In this document: piece after piece, positions 1 through 12,000 of the stretch
Position numbering within the stretch: position 1 is the stretch's first letter
Layout: every line of letters begins with the position of its first letter
Assembly (NCBI GenBank): GCA_044370695.1
Contig: JBILVB010000032.1
Span: 1 to 28,186, forward strand
Direction of reading: 5' to 3'
Length of the DNA: 28,186 nt
Origin: JBEIFW01 sp044370695
GTDB taxonomy: Bacteria; Actinomycetota; Acidimicrobiia; Acidimicrobiales; Ilumatobacteraceae
The notes under the pieces: generated by a model
The model's input: the letters and a program-made list of their open reading frames with translations, nothing else
What the model was told of the DNA's origin: nothing
Databases searched by the model: none
Program-made: the position numbers and the translations under genes

Positions 1-3000
1 GGCTCGACGCGGCGGACACCTCGACGATCACGGTCGCCGACGGCACGATCTCGCAGTGGCGGGACAAGAGCGGGAACGACCGCCATGCCGGCCCGACCGG
101 CACCGTGGCCCGACCCCAGCTGAGCCCGACCGCGTTCGACGGCCGACCCGGGGTCACCTTCAACTCGCAGTCGCTCAGCGTGCCGCCCTCAGCCACCCCC
201 GGGCCGAACGGCACGGTGTTCGTCGTGATGCGCTCGAGCGGGAACGGCAACGGCTCGACCGGTCTGGTCAACCTGTGGTCGTGGTCGTCGGGCTGGTGGA
301 ACCCGTTGTTGCGCTTCGGGATCGGAGACACCAACTACGCCCACTGGAACGGGGCGCTCATCAGCGCACCCGACACCCGCGCCACCGAGCGGTCGCTGCA
401 GGCGCTCAGCCTGTCGACGGCGGCCGGGGCGACGACGGCCACCTGGTGGCGCAACGGCCAGGCGCGCGACAGCGGCACCCGGGCCGTCACCTGGGGGGCG
501 CTCAACGAGTTCACCCTCGGCTCGTTCACCGGGTACGGGTTCCGGGACGGGGTGATCAGCGAGCTCATCGTGGTACCGAACGCGCTCAGCACCGCCGACC
601 GGCAGCGGATCGAGGGGTACCTGGCCCGAAAGTGGAACCTCCCGCTGGTACCCCCGCATCCGTACCCGATCGCCGGCACGGTGATCCGCGACTCCGGCTC
701 CTCGCGCACCGACGGCACCTGGGACGCCGGCACCCGGGTGATCGGCGCAGTCCAGGGCGACGGCGCCGCCGGCACCGTCGAGACCCCGGCGGCGCTGCCG
801 CGGGCCACGGCGACCGCGGCCGCCGGATCACCCGTCGACCTGACCAGCGGCGTCACCGTGTCGGCCTGGATCAACCCGCGCGTCAGCGGGCAGAACGGCG
901 GCATCGTCGAAAAGACGATCAACGGCGCCGTGAACAACCAGTACCTGCTCTTCCTCGAAGGCGGCCGCCTGGTCTGGCGCGTCCGGCTCACCACCGGTGC
1001 GCTCGTGAGCTACTACACGGACTGGTACCCCACCCCGGGCCAGTGGAGCCACGTGGCCGGCACGTGGGACGGTTCGGTGCTGCGGACCTACGCCAACGGC
1101 GCACCGGTAGCCGTGTCGGGCACGTCGATGCTGGCCGCGAACGCCTTCGGCACGCTGGCGAGCGGCCCGGGCCCGGTGACGCTCGGCATCCTCGGCAGCA
1201 ACGTCTACCAGTTCCAAGGCATCATCGACGACGCTGCGATCTTCCCGAGCGCGCTCACCCCCCAGCGCGTGCAGATGCAGTGGGCCGCCGCCGATGCCAC
1301 CGCCTACCGGGCCACGGTGCTCGCCGACGGCCCGGTGGCGTACTGGAGCTTCGAGGGCGACGGGGTCATCGCCCAGGACGCCACCGGTGCCCATCCGGCG
1401 TTCATCGCGAGCGGCGCCCGTACCCCCGGCGCGCTGAGCGGATCGCAAGGGATCGGCTCGCCCGCCCTCGCCGGCAACCCCGACCTCAGCGTCCACGTGG
1501 TCGCCGGCAACCCGCTCGACGTGCGGGAGCGCTTCACCGTCGAGGCCTGGATCAACCCGAACACCGACAACCAGACCGCCGGCATCGTCGACAAACAGGT
1601 CGGTTGGTCGAGCAACAGCCAGTTCGTCCTGCTGCTCGTCAACGGCGCCGTCGAGTTCCGGGTGTCGCCGCGCACGGGCGGCTACGTGCCGCTCGGCACC
1701 GGATTCCGACCACCGGTCGGCACCTGGACCCACGTGGCGGGCACCTACGACGGGACCACGCTGCGGGTGTACGTCAACGGCATCCCCGTGAGCGCCACGG
1801 TCAACCTGTTCGGGCCGGCCAACGGCGGGCCCGGACGGCTCCGCATCGGCCAGCACGGCAACGGCAGCCCGAGCCCGTACCCGTTCCAGGGCGCGATCGA
1901 CGAGGTGGCCGTCTACGCGTCCGCGCTGTCGCCGTCCCGGGTGAAGGCCCATTACGACGCCGGGCTCGCCGACCAGACGGCGTACAACGGCGGTGGGGTG
2001 CTGCTCAGCGCGATGGCCAGCGACGTCGACGGCTCGATCGACCGCGTCGAGTTCTGGGAGGGTTCGACGCTGCTCGCCACCACCACGACGAGCCCGTACC
2101 GGTGGCGCTGGGCCAACCCCCCCAAGGGCGTCCACGAGGTCTTCGCCCGGGCCTACGACGACCGGGGTCTGATGAGCGAGTCCACCCCGCTCGCGTTCCT
2201 CGTCAACGACGCGCCCGTGGTGCGGGTGACCGGTCCGAGCCTGCCGATCGCGGACGGCAGCTTCGAACAGGGAACGGCGGGTCTCGGGCGCACGGGCACC
2301 GTCGGGGGCTGGACCGTCGCGGCCGGAAACATCGACGTGCTCGCCTCGTATCCCGAGGTGAGCCCGCTCGCCGGCACGGCGTTCATCGATCTCAACGGCG
2401 ACGCGCCGGCCACGATCCGTCAGGCGATCCCGACGATCACCGGCGCGGGCTACCAGCTCTCGTGGGCCGACCGGGCGAACCCCGGCGCCGGGGGACCGGT
2501 CAGCTACAAGCTGCGCTGGAACGACGCCGACGTGGCCACCTTCACGGCCACCAACGGAACGTGGACGACGCGCACGGCCACCGTCGCGGCGACCGGCGCG
2601 ACCGGTGTGCTCGAGTTCGTGAGCAGCCAGCCGGGCACCGGCGGCGCGTTCCTCGACGACGTGAAGGCGGGCAAGGCGACGATCCCGTCGTCGTCGGTGG
2701 TGCTCAGCGCCGAGGCGAGCGACAGCGACGGCGCGATCAGCCGGGTCGAGTTCTGGGACGGCACCACCCTCGTCGGTACCGCCCGCAGCGCCCCGTACAA
2801 CGTCGCGTGGCCGATCCCGGGCTCGGGGACCAAGAACGTGTTCGCGCGGGCGTACGACACGAGCGGGTTGTTCGCCGACTCGGCGCCGTTCACCTTCGAC
2901 GTGAACGACGGCCCGACCGTGGCCGTGACCGCCCCCGAGGCCAACAGCTACGTCCTGCGCTCCGCGAGCCTCCCGCCGCCGGGCCCGATCCCCGCCTTCC

Positions 3001-6000
3001 GGTCCGCCGCGACCGGGGCCAACGCCGCCGTGGACCCGTCGTTCAACGAACCCTCGGCCACGGCCGTCGACGCCGCCGGCAACGTCTACGTCGCCGACCG
3101 GCTCAACCACCGCATCCGGCGCATCGCCGTCGACGGGAGCGTGACCACCTACGCCGGGTCGGGAACCGCCGGCTTCGCCGACGGCTCGGGCATCGCTGCG
3201 AGCTTCAACGGGCCGCGCGGTCTGGCCCTTGCGCCCGACGGCACGCTCTACGTCGCCGATACCGACAACCACCGGATCCGCCGCGTCGGCGTGGGCGGCG
3301 TGGTCACCACCCTCGCCGGGACCGGCACCGCCGGGGCCACCGACGGCGGGGTCGCCGTGGCCACGTTCAACACACCGTTCGGCGTCGCCGTCGAAGCGTC
3401 GGGCTCGGTGATCGTCACCGACACCTGGAACCACCGCATCCGCCGGGTGACGACGACCGGCACGATCACCGTGTCGACCGTGGCCGGCAGCGGCACGATC
3501 GGGTCCACCGACGCCACCGGCACCGCAGCGACGTTCAACTACCCGACCGAGGTCGCGATCGACCCTGCGGGCACGACCTTCGTCGCGGACGCCAGCAACC
3601 GACTGATCCGGCGGCTCGGCGCAGCGACGACGTTCCTGTCGGACGTGACGCCGACGGTCGCCTGGAACGGGCACTACCTGAAGAACGATCGCGCCGAGAA
3701 CGACGGGCCGCTGCGCAAGAGCGGGGTCACCTACGCCAAGGGCGTGCTGACCCACCCCGGAGCCACGGCGAACACGACCTACAACGTCTCGTACGCCGTC
3801 AACGGCGCCACGACGTTCCGGGCCCGCATCGCCATCGACGAAGGTACGCACAACCCGAACACCAACGGCAGCGTGGTGTTCACCGTCGCCCTCGACGGCA
3901 CGGTCGTGTACACCAGTCCGACCGTCACCGGTTCGACCGCCCCGATCGACCTCGCGATCGACACGACCGGGCGAACGACCCTGCGACTCGGCGTGAACCC
4001 GCTCGCGTCGTTCACCTACGACCACGCCGCCTGGTACGACGCCCGACTCGAGGGCGTCGCCGTCACGCGGCTCGCCGGCGGGGCCGCCGGGATCGGTATC
4101 GACGGGTACGCCGACGGCACCGGATCGGCCGCCGCGTTCGCCCAGCCGGCGAACCTCCTCGCCACCGCCGGCGTCGTGTACGTCAGCGAGAACAGCGGGC
4201 ACCGCATCCGGCGGATCGACACGGCGACCGCTGCGGTCACCACGCTGGCCGGATCGGGGACCGCCGGGTCGAGCGACGGGGTGGGCACCGCGGCGCAGTT
4301 CTCCCAGCCGCGCGGTCTGGCCCTCGACGGGACCGGTGGCATCGTCGTCGCCGAACTCGGCGGCCATCGGATCCGCCGCATCGACATCGGGTCCGGCTCG
4401 GTCACCACCCGCTCGGGCACCGGGACCCCGACCTTCGCGGACTCCGCCGGGCGCACCTCGCTGACGGTGACACGGCCCGCCGGCACCCAGCCCGGCGACG
4501 TGCTGCTCGCGGCGATCACGACGGCCCCCTCCCCGGGATCGGTGACCGTGCTGGAGGCGGAGTCGGCCTCCCGCAGCGTGGTCGGCACCGAGACCACGTG
4601 GTGCCCCTGCTCGGGCGGCTCAGCCACCTCGGCCACCGCGTTCGACCCGACCAACAACTCGGCGTGGATCACCTGGAGCTACACGGCCGCGGTTCCGGGC
4701 CGGTACCGGGTGCGGTTCCGCTACAGCGCGGCGAGCGGCACGCCCGTGCGCCGGCTCGACGTCAATGCGACCATCCACACCGCGAGCCTCCCCTTCCCGA
4801 ACACCGGCTCGTTCGCGCGCTGGACCTCGACGATCGACGTCCCGGTCACGTTCGTCGCCGGCGCCAACACGATCCGGCTGCGCACGGACACTGCGGCGGG
4901 CTCCACCCAACCGCTGGCGGTCGACCGCCTCGAGGTCGTGGCCGACGGCCCGAGCACCCCGACGACGATCGCCTGGGCCCCGGCCGGCTGGACGCTGGTC
5001 GGCACCGCGAACGCCTCGGCCGGCACCACGACGACGCTCTACCGGGCGGTCGCCTCGAGCACCGACCCGGCCTCGTGGACCTGGACGCTGTCCGCAGCCG
5101 CCGGCGCCACCGGCAGCCTGACGGCCTACAGCGGCGTCGATCTCGTGAACCCCGTCGAGACCTCGGCCACGAGCACCAACGCGAGCGGGACCGCGCATCT
5201 CGCCCCGGCGGTCACGACGACCAACGGCAACCGGATGATCGTGTCCGTCCTCGGCGTCGGCACCGAGACCGTGCTCACCCCGCCGTCGGGGTCGACCGAG
5301 CGCGTCGACCGGGCGGGCAACGGCCTCACCGTCGGCGTCGTCGACGCGACACAGGTCACGGCCGGATCGTCCCCGGCCCGCACGATCGGTTCCGGCGTGG
5401 CGGCCGAGTCGGCGGCGATCACCGTGGCGTTGAGCCCGGGGGCCGGCGGGTCGAACGCGACGACGACGCCGGCGGTGCGCGGCTCGGCGGCAGCGACGAA
5501 CGTGACGGTGTCGGCCATCGGCAACGTGGCCACGCGCACGAAGCTGTCCGACACCGCCGGCAACCTGGCCGGGGTCATCGACAACGGCGACCGCATCGGC
5601 CAGGCGCTCGCGACGGTCGGCGACGTCGACGGCGACGGCAACCCCGACGCCGTGGTCGGCGTGCCCGGCGACGACGACGGAGGCACCGACCGGGGCGCCG
5701 TGTACGTGCTGTTCCTGAACCCCACCGGCACGGTCCGCGCCGAGCGGAAGATCAGCGCGATCACCGGCGGCCTGAGCGGTCTCGCGGACAACGACCGGTT
5801 CGGCTCGGCCGTCACCGGGATCGGCGATCTCGACGCCGACGGCATCGTCGACATCGCCGTCGGTGCGTCGGGCGACGACGGCGGCGGCACCGACACCGGC
5901 GCGGTGTACGTGTTGCGGCTCAACAGCAACGGCACGGTCAAGGCCCAGCAGAAGATCTCGGGCACCACCGGCGGGCTCGCGGCGATCGCGCCGCCGGCCC

Positions 6001-9000
6001 GGTCGGCGGGCCCCGGCCCGCAGCCCGTGCGAGCCGACCTGTGGTTCGCCGGGGCCTGCGCACCGTGGGCCACCTGCACGTCGATCGCCCCGTCGTCGAC
6101 CCACGCCACGATCCCGGACGGGACGCCGCCGACCACCACCGGCACGGCGGCCGCCAGCCTGAACTGGGCGTGCTGCCCCTACGACTACTACGGGCTGCGA
6201 CTGCGGACCTTCGTCACCGTGCCGACCACCGGCTCGTACACGTTCTTCCTGCGCTCCGACGACAACGGCACGATCCGGATCTCCCCCGACGACAACCCGG
6301 CGCGCACGGCGGTGCTGGCGGTGGAGAACGGCAGCGGCGGCACGCTCGGCGACCCGACCAAGGCGGGGACCGTCGCGCTCACCGCCGGGGTCCGGTACTA
6401 CCTCGAGGCCTACCTGAGCGAAGGCGCCAGCGCCGACTACCTGCAGGTCGGCGTCACCGGACCCGGCATCCCCACGGTGATCGACGTCCCCACCGGCTGG
6501 CTCACCGATCCCGGTACCACCGGCGCCGGCCCGTGGTACCCCCGCGCGGCGGCCAGCACCGGTGCGCTCGACACCGGTGACCAGTTCGGGTCAGCCCTGG
6601 CCGGGATTGGCGACCTCGACGCCGACGGCGTGCGCGACCTCGTGGTGGGCGTGCCCGGTGACGACGACGGCGCGCCCGACGCCGGAGCGCTCCTCGTGCT
6701 CTTCCTCACCACGACCGGGACCGTCAAGGCCCAACAGAAACTGGCCGCCGGTGCCGCCGGCCTCGCCGCCGGTACGACCGCCGCCTTCGATCGCCTGGGC
6801 AGTGCAGTCGCCGCGATCGGCGACCTCGACGCCGACGGCATCGGCGATCTCGTCGTCGGTGCCCCCGGCGCCGACGACGGCGGCACCGACCGCGGCGCGG
6901 TCCACCTGTTCAACCTCCGCCGTGCCGGTACCGTCTCGGGCCAGCAGCGCATCTCGGCCACCAGCGGCGGGTTCGGCGCCGGCCTGCTCGACAACGGTGA
7001 CGGCTTCGGCGGGTCCGTCGCCGGGATCGGCGACCTCGACGGCGACGGCATCGGCGACGTCGCCGTCGGCACCCCCGGCGACGACGACGGCGGCACCGAC
7101 CGCGGCGCGGTCCACCTGCTCACGTTGCGCCGCAACGGGACCACGAGCAACCAGCGCAAGATCTCCTCCACCGCCGGAGACTTCGGCAGCGGCGTGCTCG
7201 CCGACCGGGACCGGTTCGGCACCGCCGTCGCCGGTCTCGGTGACCTGAACCGCGACGGTGTGGTCGACGTGGCCGTCGGCTCGCCCGGCGACGACGACGG
7301 CGGCACCGACCGGGGCGCGCTGTACGCACTCACCCTCACCGGCACGACCTCCGCCAGTGCCGTCACCATCGACCGTCCCACCGGCACCCAGCCCGGTGAC
7401 GTGCTGCTGGCCGCGCTCGGCCTCCCGAACACGTTGTTCGCCGTCACCCGACTCGAGGCCGAGACCGCGACCCGCCCCGACAACATCCTCAAGGTGTCGA
7501 CGGCCTGGTGCCCGTGCTCTGCGGGTGCCGCGGTCGACAGCTTCTCCCCGACGAACAACGCCGCGGCGATCACCTTCACGTTCGACGCGCCGGTCGCCGG
7601 CAGCTACGGCCTGCGGTTCCGGTACGCAGCCGGCGACGGCGAGGCCGTGCGCCGGCTCGACGTGAACGGTGTCCAGCACACCGCCGGACTCGCGTTCCCG
7701 GGCACCGCCTCCTGGGCGGCGTGGACCGACCGTGCGCTCGTCAACGTGAACCTGGTGGCCGGGGCCAACACGATCACGCTGCGCACCGACACCGCCGCCG
7801 GGTCGAGCCGGTTGCTGAACCTCGACCGCCTCGACGTGGAGAACCAGACGGGTGCCACCGCCACGACGGTGACGGCCGCGCCGGCCGGTTGGACCCTCGT
7901 CGGCATCCGGTCGGGTCCCGACACGTCGGTGGTCCTCTACCGCTACACGGCCACCGGCACCGACGCCGGCTCGTGGACCTGGCGCCTGTCGGCCACCGTC
8001 GGCGCCGCCGGCAGCATCACCGCCTACACCGGCGTCGATCCCACGAGCCCGGTCGAGGGTGTGGCGCTCAGCGCCACCACGGCGAGCGGCACCGCCCATA
8101 CCGCGCCGGCGACGACCACCGGCGGCGCGAACCGGATGGTGGTCCGCGTGGTCGGGCTCGCCGCCGGCACGACGTTCACGCCGCCCCCCGGCACGACCGA
8201 GCAGGTCGACGTCAACGCCGGTTCCAGCGTGACGCTCAGCGTCGCCGACACGCTGCGCCCTGCGGCGGGTACGGTCGAGGCGGCGACGTTCACCTCCGGC
8301 GCCGGTGCCGGTTCGACGACGATGACCGTGGTGCTCGCGCCCTCGTCGGGCGGCACCTCGAGCGTCCTCGTCCTGGAGGCCGAGGACGCCCAGGCCAGCG
8401 GTGGACTCGCCTTCGAGACCACCTGGTGCCCGTGCTCGGGGAGCGGTGCGATCGGCAACTTCGGCAGCGTCGACGACGTGGCCGGGCTGACCTGGACGGT
8501 GAACGTGCCGTTCACCGGCTACTACCTGATGCAGTTCCGCTACGGCGCCGGTGACGGCCCGGCGGTCCGGCGGCTCGACGTCAACGGGAGCCAGCACACC
8601 GCGGCACTCACGTTCCCGGGGACAACCGGCTGGGGGAACTGGACCGATTCCAGCCCGCTCACCGTCAGCCTGCGGGCCGGCACGAACACCGTCCGGCTCC
8701 GCACCGACACCGCCGCGGGCAGCGTCCGCGCGCTCACCCTCGACCAGTTGACCGTCATCCAGACCGCCGGCGGTGCCCCGGCACCCACCGTGATCACCTT
8801 GGTGGCGAGCGCGGCGGACCTCGACGGCTCGATCGCTCGGGTCGAGTTCCGGGTCGACGGCACCCTCGCCGGCACGGTCACCGAGGCGCCGTTCAGCGTC
8901 AGCTACACCGCCCCGGCTGCCGGCCGATACACGGTGACCGCCACCGCGGTCGACAACAACGGCAACGTGACCGTGTCGGCGCCCGTGTCGTTCTTCGTCG

Positions 9001-12000
9001 GCGTCGACCCGTCCGCGACGTACCGTTTCACCAACTCCCTCACCGGCCTCGCGCTCGACGTCGCCGCCGCGACCCGTCCGGAGGCACCGAACCTCGCCCT
9101 GTGGCTCGACGCCTCGGACGCGAGCACGATCACCGCCACCGCCGGCGCGGTCACCGAGTGGCGGGACAAGAGCGGCAACAACCGCCACGTCAGCCAGGCG
9201 TCGGCGTCGGCCCGCCCGACCTACAACGCCGGCGGTTGGAGCGCGGCGATGCCCGCGATCAGCTTCGACGGCGTCGACGACGGCCTGCTGCTCGGGAGCA
9301 CGGACCTCTCCCGCTCGATCGACGGCCAGACGATCCTCGCCGTGATCGCCCCGGCCGGTCCCCAGGTGAACACGGTGAAGAAGCCGGCGGCGATCGTCGG
9401 CGAGACCGGCTTCACCCTCTCGGGCACCGGCTTCGGCGCGACCACCGGGTGGGTCACGCTCGTGGAGAACGCCGACGGATCGGGCGTGTCGGTGCCGCTG
9501 ACGGTCACCGGATGGACCGACACCGTGGTGGAGGTGACGGTCCGGCTCGGGACGCTCAACCCCGGCGCACGATGGATGGTGGTCGTCGACCAGGCCGGGC
9601 GGCGCAGCACGCCCTACCCGGTCCGGGTGCTGCCGTCGGTGGCGGCGACCGGTCTCGTCGGGCGGTGGATGCTGGACGAGACCACCGGGTCGACCGCGTT
9701 CGACGTGTCGGGGTGGGAGCACCACGGCGCCGTCGACCCCCAGGTGGTACGGGGTGCCGCCGGCGTGGCCGGCACGGCCTATGCGTTCGACGGTGGCGGC
9801 CAGGTGCGGGTCGGGCGCACCACGACCCTCGACGCCATCGGCAGCGCCAACGGGGACGCCACCATCGCGTTCTGGGTCCGCCCGGGCACCCCGGCCGGCT
9901 CGTGGCGGCCCGTGTTCAACCTGCACGCCGCGGGTATCTCCGACCGCGTGCCGGGCATCTGGCTCTACCCGGGCTCGAACCACATCCACTACCGGTGGTC
10001 CACGACCGGCTCGGGCAATCCGGGCGTCGACTCCGTCACGGCGCTGCCGACCGGGCAGTGGTCCCAGGTCACCCTGGTGAAGTCCGGCTCCACCCTTCGG
10101 GTGTTCATCAACGGCGTCCTCGACAACCAGGGCACGATCCCGGGCGTCTCGACGGACTCCAACGCCGAGTTGCTCCTGTGCTGGAACGGGTACGGCGGTC
10201 GGTGCGGTGGGCTCGACGACGTCCGGCTCTACAGCCGGGCCCTGTCCGACGCCGAGATCGCCGCGCTCGCCGACCCGGTGAACGCCGGGACGCCGCCGGC
10301 GCCGCCCGCCGATCCGGGCGGTCCGGGATCGAACCCGCCCGCCCCGGGCGGTGGCGGCGGCACCCAGTACGGCACCGTGTTCAGCACGTCGACCCCGGCG
10401 TCGGGTTCGTCGCGGGCGTCGTTGTTCGCCGGCGCCGGCACCGTCGAGGCCGGCGGCCGGCGTCTCGACACCGATGCGTACCAGTCGGTGTCGGTGCCCC
10501 GGACCGGCCGGGCCATCGTCGGCGGGTCGTTCGACTTCGCCAACGCACGGCTCGCCGTCGGACTGAACGGCGCCTGGACTGCCCGCCAGAGCGGCTTCCA
10601 GACCGCGGGCTCGACCTCGGACACGGCGTCGGCGGTCGGTGGGGTCGGCTATGCGCAGGCCGAGGACCTGTTCCAGGGACGGATCGCCGAGCTCGTGGTC
10701 GTCAACTCGGCGATCACGACGGCGGAACGCCAACACGTCGAGGGCTACCTCGCGTGGAAGTGGGGCCTGACCGACCGCCTGCCCGGCGACCACCCCTACC
10801 GCTACAGCCCGCCGAGCGGGTCGGTCGACGGTTCGCCCGTCATCGCCACCCGGTGGGACACGAACCGTCTGGTGCGCACCGAGCAGTTCCACGAGAGCCC
10901 GTGGGGCCGCAACGACCTCGTGGCGCTCGCCAACGCCGCAACGGCGCCGGACGGGACCGCGACCGCGGCCCGGTTGATGGAGGGCAGCGCCAACACCTAC
11001 CACCAGCTCTGGCAGGAGTCCCGCCAGGGAACGTCGGGGGTGACGGCCACCTACTCGATCCACGTCAAGGCCCTGCCGGGCCAGACGACGGTCCGGTACC
11101 TCAACATCCGCCCCGTCAACGACTCGTCCCAGGGGTCGAACCGGGGGGTCACCATCAACCCGGCCACCGGCGAGTTCGTGACCTTCACCGGCTCGACCGG
11201 ACCTGCGCCCTCGTACGTGATCACGGCCCTGCCCGACGGCTGGTACCGGGTGGCGGTGACCGCCCGCAGCAGCGGGGGCCTGTTCTGGAACTCCCTCGAG
11301 CTCACCACCCCGGCGCTGGCCGGGGTCAGCCCGGCGTACTACCCGGGTGACGGGGCGAGCGGCGTGCTGATCTGGGGCGCCCAGCTCGAGATGGCGGCGA
11401 CCGCCGGGCTCTACCAGCGGGTCGACACCAGCGCCACCGGTACGGCGGCGCCGAGCCAGCGATGGGCCGTGGTCCCGACCGGCGCCGGCCGGGTCCAGCT
11501 CGTGGGCGCCGTGAGCACCAAGGCGGTCGCCGCGCTGGGCACGGCGAACGGCTCGGTGAGCGCGCTCGCCCCGCTGTCGGACACGAACGCCGCGCAGCAC
11601 TGGACGATGCAGCTCAACGGCGACGGAACCGTCACGTTCATCGGGGCCGAGAGCGGCCGGGTGCTCGTGTCCTCGGAGGCGGCGACGGCGTCACCGGTGC
11701 GCATCGCGGACGCCACCGGCAGCGCGGCGGAGCGCTGGATCCCGAGCCTGGTCGCGCGCGCGGGCGGCCCGAGCGTGATCCTCGGGACCGGCCCGATCGC
11801 CTTCTTCCGACTCGGCGAACGGTCCGGCACCACGGCGATCGACCTCGCCGGCCGGGGGGCGACGGCGAGCTACGTCGGGGCCCCGCTGCTGGCCCAGCCC
11901 GGCGCCTTCCCCGACGACCCGGACACCGCCGTGTCGTTCACCGGGGCGAACCACCTCCAAGCGAGCGTGCCGGGCATCAGCACCACCGCCGGGTCGAAGA

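Larger units (their letters stand above)
2991..5445 (+). other. GDVLLA-type host domain copy 1, interrupted twice
   Basis: Three separated pieces match one recurrent actinobacterial extracellular domain: FRSAATGANAA (about 2997-3030), TSLTVTRPAGTQPGDVLLAA (about 4450-4540), and APAGWTLVG...LYRAVA...SWTWTLSAAAGATGSLTAYSGVD...ITVALSPG (about 4960-5445). The first gap holds the NHL propeller and the second holds a CBM6/35-like module. Copy 2 has the same two interruption points, which supports the reading. I know this domain by its sequence style and do not assign a Pfam name. Confidence 0.6.
5466..8345 (+). other. GDVLLA-type host domain copy 2, interrupted twice
   Basis: The pieces are VRGSAAATNVTVSA (about 5475-5520), SAVTIDRPTGTQPGDVLLAA (about 7356-7440), and APAGWTLVGIRS...LYRYTATGTDAGSWTWRLSA...SITAYTGVD...MTVVLAPSSGG (about 7875-8345). 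The first gap carries the FG-GAP/PA14 block and the second carries CBM6/35 copy b. The interruption points are the same as in copy 1. The short first piece is the least certain part. Confidence 0.55.
2910..9000 (+). other. Ig-like domain Ig3, split by about 5.8 kb of other domains
   Basis: Strand A (GPTVAVTAPEANSYVL, 2910-2957) follows the end of Ig2. The matching remainder appears only at about 8778-9000: PTVITLVASAADLDGSIARV, APFSVSYTAP, YTVTATAVDNNG and SFFVGVD. Between them are two GDVLLA host domains with their own inserts, and one CBM. The first fragment supplies what the second lacks. A truncated Ig followed by a separate strand-less Ig is the alternative reading. Confidence 0.55.
9090..10800 (+). 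other. Domain U2: LWLDASD unit split by a TIG and a LamG domain
   Basis: The front half (LALWLDASDASTITATAGAV, EWRDKSGNNRH, ISFDGVDDGLLLG, TILAVIAP) ends near 9353. The back half resumes at about 10368 (YGTVFSTSTPASGSSRASLF, GRIAELVVVNSAITTAERQ, YLAWKWGLTDRLPGDHPY). Uninterrupted copy U7 shows the two halves are continuous at this point (TVFTVAVQDSTTP...RTVVSWGD). Confidence 0.75.
9015..11755 (+). other. Ricin-type beta-trefoil lectin domain, split by about 2.3 kb
   Basis: The first strands (ATYRFTNSLTGLALDVAAAT, 9018-9077) are a standard ricin opening. The three Q/E-x-W repeat motifs appear only at 11450-11750: SQRWAVVP, AQHWTMQLNGDGTVTF and AERWIP, with KAVAALGTANGSV and GRVLVSSEAATASPV between them. 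Each part lacks what the other has. The gap is filled by unit U2 (itself split) and a jelly-roll domain. Confidence 0.65.

Noticed and set aside
828..4367. Long minus-strand open frame (1,179 codons), with others at 6591-11600 and 15108-19889
   Set aside because: These are antisense shadows of the giant gene. They are rich in Gly, Arg, Val and Ala, lack domains, and follow its repeat pattern in reverse.
56..6580. 2,174-codon open frame on the + strand in a second frame
   Set aside because: It overlaps the giant gene throughout, is dominated by Arg, Gly, Pro and His, and has no recognisable domain. Long alternative frames without stops are expected in very GC-rich coding DNA.
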